Of a stretch of DNA of 64,000 nt, positions 23,227 to 35,101 are shown in pieces (positions within the stretch are counted from its first letter, which is position 1; every line of letters starts with the position of its first letter). The DNA comes from Hymenopus coronatus (Eukaryota; Arthropoda; Insecta; Mantodea; Hymenopodidae). The notes beneath the pieces were generated by a model. It saw nothing but the letters and a program-made list of their open reading frames with translations. It did not search any database and was not told the origin of the DNA. The stretch lies in the NCBI GenBank assembly GCA_030762935.1, contig CM060883.1, positions 51,172,001-51,236,000 on the forward strand. Reading direction: 5' to 3'. The translations under genes and the position numbers were made by a program.

Positions 23227-23375
23227 ACCTTTTTCCTAAAATGCTTTTTTTTTTTTTTTTTTTGGATTCAGGGGACCCAAATCATGTATTCCCGGTGAAA
23301 TCTAGGTATCGAATTTTTGGCTGCATTACAATACCTTCTCTATACACTATGTATTTAGTAAGTGTAGAGAAAGTA
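22473..23375 (+). mobile_element. Family H copy, full length, H-A
   Basis: It runs TCTGATGTGTTCCATGCACA to GTAGAGAAAGTA. The internal microsatellite has grown to a long (CA)n at 23168-23224, followed by a T run near 23247. Confidence 0.92.
23168..23224. repeat. (CA)n microsatellite inside family H copy
   Basis: It occupies the place where other copies hold only a few CA units, so it is an expansion within the element. Confidence 0.95.
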
Positions 23376-23784
23376 AAAAATATTTAAACGTAATTTCCTA
23401 TTTATATATGCATGTTGTACCTTAAAAATATTAAATTACGGGTTACTCGAGTATTTGTGTTTACGATTATTCGTGCTTCTACTCCCCTATATCACCCCGG
23501 ATAATTGAGAATATATTGTGGTTACAAAGTGACTCACTAATACCTTCAGCAAAAACGCCATAAAATACTGTTCTTTTGAACTTGAAATACCTGCAGGAAC
23601 AACTACTGATACGTAGTGCTGCATGCGTGGCAGTGATTGCCTTTTAATCCTAAAACTCCCTCCAACGCACTGCGTGCACTGATGACCTATGACGTAGGTT
23701 TTATTTAGCTTACGCATCAATAAGTGCGGGGGAGTATATAAGCAACCCTACCTCTGTATTTAGGGCGTATCCTTCATTATGAAG
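23376..23784. other. Unassigned DNA
   Basis: No gene or repeat recognised between two family H pieces. Confidence 0.4.
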
Positions 23785-23905
23785 CAGTCTAGCAGTACAA
23801 TGTTAGGTACAGAAAATATTGTAAACCCATCCCATAATTTTGATACAGAAATTTCAAGAAACACGTTTTGAGGTCCCACGATTACAAAAATCATTTTTAG
23901 TAAAA
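23785..23905 (-). mobile_element. Family H terminal fragment
   Basis: Diverged antisense match to the palindromic-end block (TTTTGATACAGAAATTTC, GTTTTGAGGTCCCACG). The CTCAAAAC variant indicates H-A. Confidence 0.6.
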
Positions 23906-23909
23906 AAAA

Positions 23910-24917
23910 TATGTTTTCCATCCACATGACTTTCTCTAGCTGTTCCACAAACAACTTTTCTTACAAAAGGTTTTTCTTTTATCTAAATCATGCTAATCAA
24001 AATAAACACTGACAAAACTGGTCTTATTATTTGCTTCTTTGTAAGTTGATGAGAAATATGGAAATGCACAGACTAAAGCGAAAGTCAGATCTTTTAAAAG
24101 CCGGTCTTTGCTTCCTAGGAGTAAACAAGGGAGGCGAAAAGAAGGATGTTTCCCGTTTGAGAAAAGCCATAACCAATAACTCGCAATATCTCAAAAAGGG
24201 TTAACTCTGCAAAAATGTCGCCCTCCGTGGTGCAATGGTTACCATGCTAACTTCATATACACAAGGTCGTGGGTTCAAACCCGGCGGAGGTTCGGGCGTA
24301 AAAATCCTTAGCATGGCTTCCTTCGGAAGGGAAGTAAAGCCGTTGGTCACGTGTCGTAGATTTACGGCACGTAAAAGAACCTCAAGCCTGATGGACAGGC
24401 CTCTGAGCTAAATTAATCGGTCTTTCACGCCCAGCATAGAATGGGACGCTGAGAACCACAGCAGTTAAAGAACGTCCATAAATGAAACGCCATTTCCATT
24501 TTTCTACAAAAACTGTGTATGGCATAAATGGTGTGTTTTAATGAGATCTGCATTAATACGAGTAGTATAGTAAGTTTTTGTGTATCTCTTAGGATTTACC
24601 AGTTTTACAAAAGTTATACAGATGTCATCCGAATAAAGAGGTCTTCAGAGGCTATTCCCAGAAAATTCAAGCTATACGTTTCGTTCGTCATGAAAATATA
24701 TTATATATTATATATATATGACATTTTAAGAAAGATAGTTGTTCATTTTTGAAAGAATTTACATCTTCGATAAATATTCCATGTAAGGTGTAGTTGGGGT
24801 GGGGGATTTTCTTGAAAGTCTTCTTGTCACATCCTTAGGAGTTACTGAACTTAAATATCAAGTTCGCCATTTAACCGACTTTTCGTTTTTGAGCTATGCT
24901 GCACACACATACACAGA

Positions 24918-24918
<1 letters not shown>
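23910..24918 (+). mobile_element. Family H copy split by SINE-1, H-A
   Basis: It starts TATGTTTTCCATCCACATGAC. It is interrupted at 24216-24506 by SINE-1 and continues to GAGCTATGCTGCACACACAT. The palindromic end is lost and a GT/GA microsatellite follows. Confidence 0.85.
24216..24506 (+). mobile_element. SINE-1 copy inside family H
   Basis: The head reads GCCCTCCGTGGTGCAATGG and then GGGTTCAAACCCGGCGGAGG. The body holds CTTCCTTCGGAAGGGAAG and GTCGTAGATTTACGGCACG, and the end is CCATTTCCATTTTT. CAAAAA at 24210-24215 is repeated at 24507-24512. This shows that SINE-1 moved after this family H copy was in place. Confidence 0.88.
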
Positions 24919-24958
<40 letters not shown>

Positions 24959-24987
24959 GGAGAGAGAGAGGGAGAGAGAGAGAGGGA
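24919..24987. repeat. Compound (GT)n(GA)n microsatellite
   Basis: A GT run passes into a GA run with GGGAGA interruptions. It lies exactly between a forward and a reverse family H copy, both truncated here. Confidence 0.95.
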
Positions 24988-24993
24988 GCATTG

Positions 24994-25651
24994 TAATCAA
25001 AAACGAAAGTCCATTAGATACAATACTTTAGATTTAAGTTCAGTAAATTTTTAGGAAGCGGCACAAAGATTTTCAAGAAAATCCTCGCATCCCAAACTAC
25101 CGTTTACACGAAACATTTTAGAAAAGTTCTGGTTTCAAATATGGCTCTAACGATTTTTATGAAAATATCATATTCTAATATATTTTTGTGACAAATGAAA
25201 TGTATGTCTTGAATTTACTGAGAATAGCCTCTGAAGTCCTTTTCATTCTGGATGACAACTGGTAAACAGTGACAGAAGACAAAAAGTCAACACAAAAGAT
25301 GTACATCTCCCAAATGTCAAATATAGTTTGTTTCGTGAAGTAAATAATTTCCGAGTTATTGTTATAGGTTTAAATTTTGCAATAGCTTCGCTGTTCTTAA
25401 ACCGGAAGCCGTTATTCACTTTTTTATACTCCTGGCCATCGAATGAGAATCCAATTTAAGACATCAAATAGGATCCAGCTGGTAGAAGATTTTGACTACG
25501 CGTTAGTCTAGTGTAACACCTTATTCCATTTATACCTACAAGTAAATAGGTAATAAGACCATTTCTGCTTATTTTATCTCAAGTAGCCTGAAGTAGACAA
25601 AAGAATAGTAAGAATAGTTGCAAAATAAACAGAGAAATTATATAACACGTC
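24994..25651 (-). mobile_element. Family H copy, truncated, tandem unit 1
   Basis: In reverse reading it starts at CAAAAACGAAAGTCCATTAG, so the palindromic end is missing. It ends at a decayed stem-loop end (AGAGAAATTATATAACACG). Confidence 0.8.
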
Positions 25652-25658
25652 AAATTAT

Positions 25659-26534
25659 TACTTTCTCTATACGTGCTATGTATTTAGTTATAGAGAAGGT
25701 ATTGCACTCCACCAAAAAATTCGAAACTGAGATTTCACCGGAAATATATGTTTTAGGACCCCCTGTATCCAAAAAAAACACATTTTCAGAAAAAGGTCCG
25801 TGTGTGTCCGTGTGTCTGTGAGCATGATAACTCAAAAACGAAAAGTAGCTAAAATACCAAACTTGGTATTTAAGTTTAGTGTCTTCCAAGAATGCGACAC
25901 GAATATTTTCAGAAAAATCCCTCCACCCGAAACTATCCTTTACATGGAACTTTTTTCGAAAATTTTGATTTTCTTAAAAATAGCTCTAACGATTTTTATC
26001 AAAATATCGTATATTAAAGACGTTTAGCAGACAAATAAAATCTTGAATTTTCTGGGAATAGCTTCTAAAGACCTGTTTATTCTGGATGAATGTTGCTTAA
26101 TTTGGCATAACTAGTAAACCATAGGAGATAGACAAAAACTTACTGTACAAAAAATTTAGGTCTTGTTAAAATACACAAGCCATGTCATATACATTTTTTT
26201 TCGTGGAGCTTACCGTTTCCGAGGTATTCATTATTATTAGTTTCAGTTGTGAATACTTTTCTCAGATGGGAGTGCCCGTTTTTCTTTTGTTCTACTCCTG
26301 GCCAAGAAAAGAAGCTATTTGTAATGACAATCGCATAACGACAGTTTTTAAAACATTTGACTATCGGTTTAGCCTAGCGTATATCCTTATTTTCTTCCTA
26401 CTTATAAGGAACTAAGTAATAAGAGCATTGTGCTAATGAGTACCTCGATTAGCAAGGTGCAGAAAGAAGAATAATCTTATGTAAGAAGTTATGTAGAACG
26501 GCTAGAGAAAGCCATGTGAATGTAACACATCAGA
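25659..26534 (-). mobile_element. Family H copy, full length, tandem unit 2, H-B
   Basis: It runs in reverse from TACTTTCTCTATACG to ATGTAACACATCAGA and begins 7 bases after unit 1 ends, in the same orientation. ATGATAACTCAAAAACG and GTTTTAGGACCCCCTG mark H-B. Confidence 0.9.
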
Positions 26535-26535
26535 T

Positions 26536-26882
26536 TTTTAATGTACGGTATTTAAATCAAAATCGTTAGCCATTTTTACGATTTTTTCTATGCAAAGGGT
26601 AGTTTGGGTGAGGGGATTTTTCTCAAAATCTTCGTGTCACATCCCTGGAAGAAACTAAACTTAAACACCAATTTGGTATTTTACCGACTTGATCATTTTT
26701 GAATTATCGGCTCACAGACACACACACGGACACAAACACGGACATTTTTCTATAAATCCTTTTTTTTTTTTTTTTTTTTTAATAGGTGACCCTAAAATTC
26801 TGGTGGAATCTTGGCATCGAATTTTTGGGTGGTATGTTATACCTTCTCTATACCCATGTATATAGAACGTGTAGAAAAACTA
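26536..26882 (+). mobile_element. Family H fragment, palindromic-end third
   Basis: It starts at TTTTTAATGTACGGTATT, immediately after the previous reverse copy, and runs to GTGTAGAAAAACTA. It has a poly-T of about 22 and an H-B-like GGTGACCCTAAAA. Confidence 0.85.
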
Positions 26883-27099
26883 AAATCAGCGACCAAAATG
26901 GACCATCCACCTCTGCAGGATGAATTAACCTATCAAACAAAGACAGGATTTGGTTGGCTAATATCCTAGCTAATAATTTATGACAGCTAACAGTCTAATT
27001 GCTTTGTAATTAGTAGCCAGATATTTATCGCGTTGTTTGCTTATTAGCATAATGATACCCTGCCATCGTGATTGGCCTGCAGTAGATATACAATTAAAA

Positions 27100-27330
27100 T
27101 CTGATGTGTTACACTCGCACGACTTTCTCTAGCTGCTCTACAAACAAATTTTGTATTCTTCTTTCTACACAATGCTAATCGAGATAAACATTAGCAGAAT
27201 ATTTCCTTATAAGTAAATAGAAGTGAACTAAGGGAATGCACTAAAGCGATAGTCAAATGTTTTAAAAGCTATCGTTATGCGATAGTCATTGCATATCTTC
27301 TTTGCTTGCCAGAAGTATAACAAAAGAAAA
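27100..27330 (+). mobile_element. Family H fragment, stem-loop-end third
   Basis: It starts TCTGATGTGTTACACTCGCA and breaks off at CTTGCCAGAAGTATAAC. The rest of the element is missing. Confidence 0.85.
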
Positions 27331-28331
27331 ACGAACCGTATATATTAACCGTAGGTAAAAATATACTAAAACAATCAACTAGGCATTTTGTACTGAATTA
27401 ATGTTGAAAAACTAATCAATTTTGAGCAAGGCGCTCCAACTATATGCATTGTGAATTTCATCCATCTTCTTGAAATTTGGCAGGCACATTACAATCATAC
27501 CATAAATTAGAATTTGCAATTAGAACATCCATGTGGAATGAAGTACAAATTTAAGGTCATATAGACTGACCGCTTCATATTTACACGACACGAGCAGGTG
27601 GGGGCTGAGGGTATGTTAGAAGTGCTCAGACTAGAGCAAGCATTCTGTAGATTCATTTAAGCCAGGAAGCCACTGAACATAGAACTTATCAACGCATATA
27701 CATGTACACATATGTTTATATACTACGAAAAGAAAGAAGAAAAAATGTATAAAGCTTTAGTGCTAAAAGCACGAGTTACAAAAACAGCAGAATAGACATA
27801 TAAACACACCATTTGCCTTTGAGGCCTATACGCCACTGCATTATACTTAATTTGCTCCATAAAAGCATATGTACTTCCTTTTTTTCATGCACATAAAAAC
27901 AAAGAGTATCAAAAATTGGTTTTAAAATGTATAAATAAATATAATTTCATTATATGTAACAATGATGTAATGCCAGATGATAGTTTTCCAGTTATCGACA
28001 TAATAGTTACTACTAGTAATTATATAAAACTAAAATATGATTATTGTATTATGTGCTCTCCATAAATGTAAAAAAATTACAATACATATTTACAAATATG
28101 TTATAGAATTTACAATGCAAAAATTTACAATTATGTACTAGAGTGTAAAATATCAGAGCATCAGGCTTTATAGACGTTGTGTCATTGCTAAATACTAAAA
28201 AAAGTCATTGACACATTCGTACAAGTCAAAGTATACATCAGTTTAATTTGAATATAAAACACACACACACAAATATACACAAAATGCAATACATTATAAT
28301 ACTTATAAATACAATGATTGTTAACGGTATT
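27331..28331. other. AT-rich DNA, possible LINE 3' untranslated region
   Basis: It lies downstream of the LINE ORF2 relic on the minus strand and so may contain its 3' untranslated region. No tail or end signal could be fixed and no gene was seen. Confidence 0.35.
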
Positions 28332-28770
28332 GTCAGACAGATTTGTCACTTAAATATTCATCTGTAGAGTAAAATGATTTATTGCAAAGGTATTCGTTAA
28401 GAGAAGTCTTAAAAGCCCTGAAATTCCCAACATTTTCTTTGAGATTACTGGGGAGAGAATTAAATATCTTGATTGTTTCATAATATACACCTTTCTGAAA
28501 GCAACGAAGATTGGCATTGGGACGATGAATAAATCCCTTTTGTCTAATATTAATGTTATGAATTCCATTTTTGTTATAAAACTATGTCGATTAACTGCAT
28601 AGAATTTTAAAATGGATAATATATAAAAACAAGGCAAGATGAGTATGCCCAATTCTTAAACTGTTCTTTGCATGACTGTCTGCATTAAGCATTATAGATT
28701 ATTCGTATAGCTTTCTTCTGTACGAAAACCACGTTCTGACGGGATGTGAGGTTTGCAGGATGGCGGGAGT
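28332..28770 (-). pseudogene. LINE ORF2 C-terminal end (reverse transcriptase tail)
   Basis: On the minus strand the frames read 'VFVQKKAIRIIYNA', then (after stops) 'SILKFYAVNRHSFI', 'INIRQKGFIHRPNANL', 'GVYYETIKIFNSLPSNLKE' and 'SFYSTDEYLSDKS' before a TGA at 28332-28334. This order is the standard region after the catalytic core of many arthropod non-LTR retrotransposons: the QKRAIRII helix, a LPCLYI-like strand, the HNTR-like basic motif, YYxxIKxFNxLP and the SxDEYL tail. At least two frameshifts and several stops separate the parts. The catalytic domain is not present upstream, so the copy is 5'-truncated near 28770, which is usual for LINEs. Clade (CR1/Jockey/I-like) is not decidable from this tail. 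Confidence 0.75.
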
Positions 28771-29980
28771 AAATGAGGTTGGGGAGCGAAAGGAGGTACC
28801 AAGATAACTCCTCAGCGATTGCTAATCATGGTGTAATTTCTTTACAAAACATTTTTATTTATTTTAGGGTTGTAATTTTGATACACAAAGAACTCTTAGG
28901 AGGATTGTATAGGAACTTAGCCATAGCAGCTGTTGGAGATGCTCCTTGGTTACCGGAGATGCCCGCAAGCCATGCGGGAAAAGTGCTACACGTAGATGTT
29001 AACTGCTCAAATTTGGTGTTGCAATAATGCGGTCCAATCAAGCAGCAGAGCCCTCTGTGAGGTGGATAAAGTGCACAATCGAATGTATTCGGACACACTC
29101 ATCGCATATTTACCTACATCGAACTTAGTGATTATTTTAATGCATTAATGTGTATTTTCGGCACTGGTATTGTCGAAGAAACATCCATTTTATCTGTAAT
29201 ATTGCCAACAGTATAAAATAACTCGCAAACTTATCTTATAGTTTAGTCAATATAATTTGTTGAGAACAAGACGTTTAAAACATGTATGTTTCCCCCCAAA
29301 ATCCTGACAAAATGCATGTCATAATTACCATTAACACAGGCAAATACCTGTCACTATCTTGTCAAACTTCCATTTAACGGACCAGATGCAAAAAAGCGGC
29401 CCAATCTCTAAATCAGGCAGACCTATCGTAACCCGTGCGCGTTACTGAACTGTAGGCTCATTAACACCTCCACGTCCTTGACGTTAGGTCAAAGGTCAAA
29501 CGGACATGCTAACCTGCTAGCTGTTCCATGTTGTATCGTATTTATGATACCATTCACAAAGTTCAGTAGCAAACACGTGTGCTTGTGAATTTACAACATT
29601 TATATGCCAATTTTAATCACAATTTGCCAACCTGAGAATGCTGAATTGGAAAGTTCGCCAATTCAACACCCCTCTGAATTTTCCTTGTAGTGAGGTTCCA
29701 CATAACTTTTTGAATTACAGAATTCTACTACAATTGAATGTTCTAATAATGTCGGGTGGGAACTCTTCAAATCACTAACCCCTCAGAAATTCCACAGATA
29801 CCTGTGTTTGTAGTTCATATAATTGCATCCTCAGACCATACATTCTGGACCAAGCTTTTTCCGAAGTGAATTACTTTAAAAGCCAAAATCATAATAGAAT
29901 AAGTGACGATCACTTGATAAGTCTTCCGAGACTTTTAGGTCATCATGGGTGGTCATTATCGATAATGTTAATAAAATAAA
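28771..29980. other. Unassigned DNA
   Basis: Overlapping short ORFs on both strands at 28773-29098 show no family resemblance. The remainder is featureless. Confidence 0.4.
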
Positions 29981-30744
29981 TATGATGTATTCCATTCACA
30001 TGACTTTCTCTACATCTCTGCAACAAATTATTGTTAAAACGTTATTCTTCTATCTAATTCTTGCCAATCGAGATAAACATTAGCAGAAATGGTCTTACTT
30101 ACTTCCTAGTGAGTAGAAGGGAAATAAGTGAATGCACTAGGCTAAACTGGCAGTCAAATGTTTTAAAATGTGGTTGCTATGGGATTGAAATCCGTTTCTT
30201 TGCGTGGCCGGGAGTTCCCGCATGAGAAAACTTTAAGTATATTAAAACTGAAACTAATAACAAGCAATATCTCGAAAAAGGCCAGCTCCTCGATAAATGT
30301 ATATGACAGACATTGTGTTTTTCAGATATCTACATTTTTTGTGTGCTAAATTTTGTCTCTCTCTCTCTTACGGTTTACCAGTTATGCAAAATTCAGCATA
30401 ATTCATTCACGTTTTAATTTTCATGCAAATATCTTAAATATAAGAGATTTTAATCAAAATCGTTAGAGCCATTTTTGAAAAAACAAACTTTCGAAAGTGT
30501 TTCCATGTTAAGGGTAGTTGGCGTGGGGTATTTTCTTGAAAATCTTCATGATGCATCCTTGGAAGATACTGAACATAAGTATCAACTGCTGCCTAAGGAC
30601 ACACACAAGGACATTTTTCTAAAAGTTTTTTTTTTTATTCAGGAGGTCCCAAAATATGCATTTCCGGTGAATCGGTATCAAATTTTTGTTTGCAATACAA
30701 TACCTTCTCTATAAACTATGTACATAGTACGTGTAGAGAAAGTA
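29981..30744 (+). mobile_element. Family H copy, H-A, internally deleted
   Basis: It runs TATGATGTATTCCATTCACA to GTGTAGAGAAAGTA. The GCTATGCTGTCCACAG block is deleted, joining ATACTGAACATAAGTATC to the CA segment. Confidence 0.9.
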
Positions 30745-31483
30745 ATAAGATGCGACAGGAAAGTCACTATAATCGTCGCAAAACTTAAAGGCATATGAAC
30801 GCTGGTCAATGACTGCGCGGAGTGCTGTTGGCAAACGTAATGGGCGTTTCCCTAGTTAAACAACATATTAAACATCATTTAGCATTAAAACGTTACCTTA
30901 ATTGTATTAAACCATTATAGACATTACAGACGCAAGCAGTTCAGGGAGGTCTTTGTCTTCTTGCAAAACATCTAATTCCGTTAGTTTAATGGTAACCGAC
31001 TCCTGGTAATTTCTTGAAGCGTTCGTATGCCTGTCTCGTGAAACCCAGTCCTCTCGAGTTACACTACTACGTATTGCCTCGTGCCTAAGTTTTTCTACAT
31101 CCGCTAATTAGAAGGTACAGTGTCTGTCAAAAGTTTAACGACGCATCTAAATATGAAACTTTTCATTCCTATCCTTAAAGCTTTCTGAAACCTTAAGATG
31201 TTTATACATGGATCAAAAACATATCAAAAATTAAGTTTTCTGCTGCAAACCACAACTCCCTATATTTAGAACTATGGATAATATGATGATTTCTTAACCA
31301 AGAAAACTGGTTAAAAATGATGCTGGTTCTAATGTAAAAAATTAATTTCCTCTTGAATGGTTGCACTTGGCAATATGAATGTTGTCATGGAGGGAGACAA
31401 AGTGGTTCTTGGGCTGCTATTACTTTTTAATTTTTATTTTCATTTAAGGACAGATTTTTGCCCGATTTTCTAAGGTTAAAATT

Positions 31484-31517
<34 letters not shown>

Positions 31518-32960
31518 ATTTAAAGTTCCCGGCAAATGGATGCTTTGCTGTCACGGCCACATATACCATGATCTTGGAGCTTTTTTAGCACTTCGGCCAT
31601 GTTTTAGCTAAGGTAGAGTACCCTGCCAATCCAGTGATTAGAATTATGCTCTGAAAGGAAGAAAGAAAGAAGAAAGAAAGAAAAAAAAAGGTATTCCCTA
31701 TTCTAGAGTGAGGCGAGATTCCATCAGTACCAACAAACAGATCAGGGTATTATGGGTCATGTTTTATACATACAAGTGTACTTTGAACCGAAAAACAGGA
31801 AAATGGGGTTAATATGTAATACAAAAATTTACCTCAAAGTCACAGGGTCTTTTGTTTCGATTAATTGCTTCAAGAACAATTGACAAAAAGAAAATCGACA
31901 ATGTAGTATCAAAATAAAAAGTTTAAATATATTAAGATAAATAAATGAAGAAAAAAATAAAGAATACAATTTATTCTGTATTTCTATTTTTATCATGTTA
32001 TGTAAACTTATGCACAGCTATTATAGTTGCAATGTTACTTTCCGCAGTTCGGCCATGTTTTACGAGAGCTTATGTCTTCTCCCCTCGAGGACTAGAGGAG
32101 GTCACTCTGGCAGAGAGCGGAGTTAAATTTGCCATTGCCAATATAAACAGCGACATTTCATTATAGGCCACTTTTCGTATATAGCTCGTTCCAGTTCAGG
32201 CTACCGCTGATGACGGTGTAGCTAGTGTTGTTGTTTACCGATTGTAGACTCTGCGGACCGCGGGGAGTTGTGCGGGTCTAGTGCATGGCACAGTCCGTCA
32301 CATAATGAATAAACAGAGGACATTTATGTTGACATTCCATTTATCTTATTAGATAACTGTTATTGGTTTTATTATAACTCGCCTACTCTAACGTCAGCAT
32401 TGCTGCCATGCATCGCACATGATGGGTGAACACGTTTAACACACCACTATGCTCGTTTAATGCACATTGGTTTTCCGCAGCGCCTGTCCAGTGAATGACG
32501 TAACAGTTAATGCCAGCGCTCGCCATCGGTAACATGAGGTGGGACATGAGCGTATATACTCATTTTGTACAACATTTCTAATCCTTTCAACTGACATTTC
32601 TGGGGCAATATAAGGTCTCTTTAGTGTAAAGCCCTGACTGGCAGGGGTTTTAACCACTTCCACATTATCCCTGTTGATTAAGGTTAATGTTGTGCTTCCT
32701 AACAGACAGCGTAAATGGGTTCCATACTTTAAACTTTAAATATTCTTCAACCTCCTTTCCTACAAACTGTAAAGGTTATTTTTCACCTCTTAAGCTCTTC
32801 AGCCCCACTTCTCCAGGGCAAATGTTTCGATTGTGGTTTTAAGTGCATTTACACGAATTACTTTAATATCCATTATAAGTAAACAAATAAATACGCAGCA
32901 GCACCAAAACCCACATTTATGCGCAAATGAAACGCAGCTCCAGCTCCACACTGAATATGT
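30745..32960. other. Long stretch without recognisable gene
   Basis: It holds a poly-T of about 31 bases (31485-31515) and a GA/A-rich tract near 31655-31690. The 15-mer TTCGGCCATGTTTTA occurs at both about 31594 and 32049. The ORF at 31945-32166 starts with a hydrophobic leader-like segment but matches nothing. The minus ORF at 32457-32663 also has no known relatives. Confidence 0.45.
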
Positions 32961-32964
32961 ACAA

Positions 32965-33165
32965 CTTAAACTAATTATGAGGCGAAGATTTTTCAAAAGA
33001 ATTTTCTCAATTTACGCTACCATTAAATGGAATATGTTTCGTTATTTTTCATTTCCCAAAAATGGCACTTGAGTTTGATTAACAATATCTATTTGATAAA
33101 TTAATCTGACATATAAAATGCATATATCTATTGAATTTTCTGTCAACGTTTCAATGAATCATATT
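32965..33165 (-). mobile_element. Degenerate family H fragment
   Basis: Antisense traces of the central block: GGAATATGTTTCG, TTTCCCAAAAATGGC, TTGAATTTTCTG. It is the most decayed piece assigned to the family. Confidence 0.45.
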
Positions 33166-33455
33166 GAATGAAAGAAAAAATTAGTTTCTCGGTCGTTTAT
33201 TATAGGGTATATAAGAGATTCTGGTTTGTAATTGTATCTATTTGACTTCAATTGACATAAACCTTTACATATATATACATTCGTATTAGACATAAAGAAA
33301 ACAGCAATAATCAAATCTCTAATTGACATTACAATTCCATACCATTTCATACGAAAAACAATTACATTGAAAGGAACAAATATTGAACAACTGGAACCAC
33401 TAACAACAGATATTTCGGAAATGACTTAAGGCACAAAAAGTTATTTAAAGTAAAT

Positions 33456-33476
33456 TGTGTGTGTGTGTATGTGTGT

Positions 33477-33512
<36 letters not shown>
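33456..33512. repeat. (GT)n microsatellite
   Basis: GT run with a few GC and AT interruptions. Confidence 0.95.
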
Positions 33513-33660
33513 AAGTACATCCTCATTTTTGTATAAATATTTAAATTTTTGTATGTACATTTTTTCATATATTCCTTAATATTTATCACATATATAATAT
33601 TATACAAAATTCCTTCCGAATAAGGAAGAATTAATTTGTAATGAATGTAATACACTTCGG

Positions 33661-33969
33661 TTTAATCAATATCTTTAAAGCCATTTTTGAGAAAATCGAA
33701 AATTTCCAAAGACCTTTCATGTAAAGAATAGTTTGTATTGGATAATTTTGTTGAAAACCTTTGTGTCGCTTGTTTGGAAGGTACTACATGCCAAGTTTGG
33801 TTTGGTTTTTACTGATTTTTCGTTTGAATTATGCTGTTATTCATTCATTCATTCATTCATTCATTCATTCATTCAGGGAGTCTCTAAAACGTATATTTCC
33901 CTCGGAATTGAATTTTTGGATGGAATGAAATACTCTCTCTTATTATACTTTATATATAGTAGAAAGAAT
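33661..33969 (+). mobile_element. Family H fragment, palindromic-end half
   Basis: It starts at TTTAATCAATATCTTTAAAG and runs to a decayed end (AGTAGAAAGAATA). The usual CA/T microsatellite is replaced by (ATTC)n at 33839-33875. Confidence 0.8.
33839..33875. repeat. (ATTC)n tetranucleotide microsatellite inside family H
   Basis: About nine ATTC units, positioned where the family normally has ATTCAGGGG. The array probably grew from that ATTC. Confidence 0.95.
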
Positions 33970-35101
33970 AAAAGTTTAAAACAGACTAAAGACACCCAGT
34001 CAAAATAAGTTTTTATTTTATAGTAGCGTTGGTTGTTCCTTAGAAGATCTATTCCATACTGCATATTTACACTATCCGAAGAGGGTGAATAACCCGTGCT
34101 TCGAGCAAGAAACCAAAGCATACCGTAACATATAGGGTGTTCAATGAACTACATTGAAATAATTTCGGAGATTGTAGTAGTGTCTGATATAAGCAATTTG
34201 AGATATGCAATGTATGGATCACGACTAAACATTATGCAGTTAAATGTATTAATAGCAGATGCATATAAGGCAGCGTTAAAGAAAACCCAGATGAAAAAAT
34301 TGGCTTAGAATGTGTTTAACATACAGCATGAACACAGAAATATCGATTTTCAGCAACTCGTTATTCGCGTTCTCTAGTCTTACTACCATAAAGATTTCTA
34401 CATTTCTTAACAAATAATTTTACAGTGCAACACTGAACATCGATTAAATGTCTTCTTATGTTACGTAACCTACTCTAGAGGCGTTTCTTCAATTATGTGT
34501 ACTATGTACTTAATATGCAGCGACAAAGGTCTTGCATAGCGACAAAGGTCTAATGAAGGCTATGGTTGGTTTCCCGTCATGCAATTAGTTTATATATTTA
34601 TTATTCCACGCGAAGAAGTGCAAAACGCAATTTCGATTGGCCGGAACAATAACATTATAATTTCCTCGATTCTCTCATTAAGGTTACTTCATAAGTTGGG
34701 GATTGTCTATGAGACAATAATGGAGAACATGCATACCTCTGAAGTTGAAGATATGCACCCCATTTACTGTGAAACAAGAAATGATTGTTATTTCATACAC
34801 ATCAGAAATGTTTAATAAAGTAACAATCATTCTTTCCCCGCTCTAAACTTAGTCCTTATAAATGCGAGCCGCCATTTCGAGCAATTCTTATAAAGCTGAC
34901 GTAAAGACTTTGATGTTTTTATTTTTTGTACTTTCCTTTGCTGTTTAAGCCACGTCCCATTTTAGAAGTACAACATATTAAAGTATTAAGTATGATTCAG
35001 TCTTTTGTTAACAAGGATTATAATTAATTGTTGTGATGCATACTTGAAACATGAATTAAAAACTTAGGCTAATACTGCACTATATTCTATTCAAAAAAGA
35101 G
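33970..35101. other. Unassigned AT-rich DNA
   Basis: Contains a small duplication GCGACAAAGGTCT (34519 and 34539 region). No gene recognised. Confidence 0.4.

Noticed and set aside
24216..24300. Possible tRNA gene (GGGTTCAAACCC box)
   Set aside because: The tRNA-like part continues into a body shared with three other copies and has a target duplication, so it is the head of SINE-1.
31945..32166. Small ORF with a signal-peptide-like start
   Set aside because: The hydrophobic start comes from T-rich DNA. There is no family similarity and no supporting gene structure.
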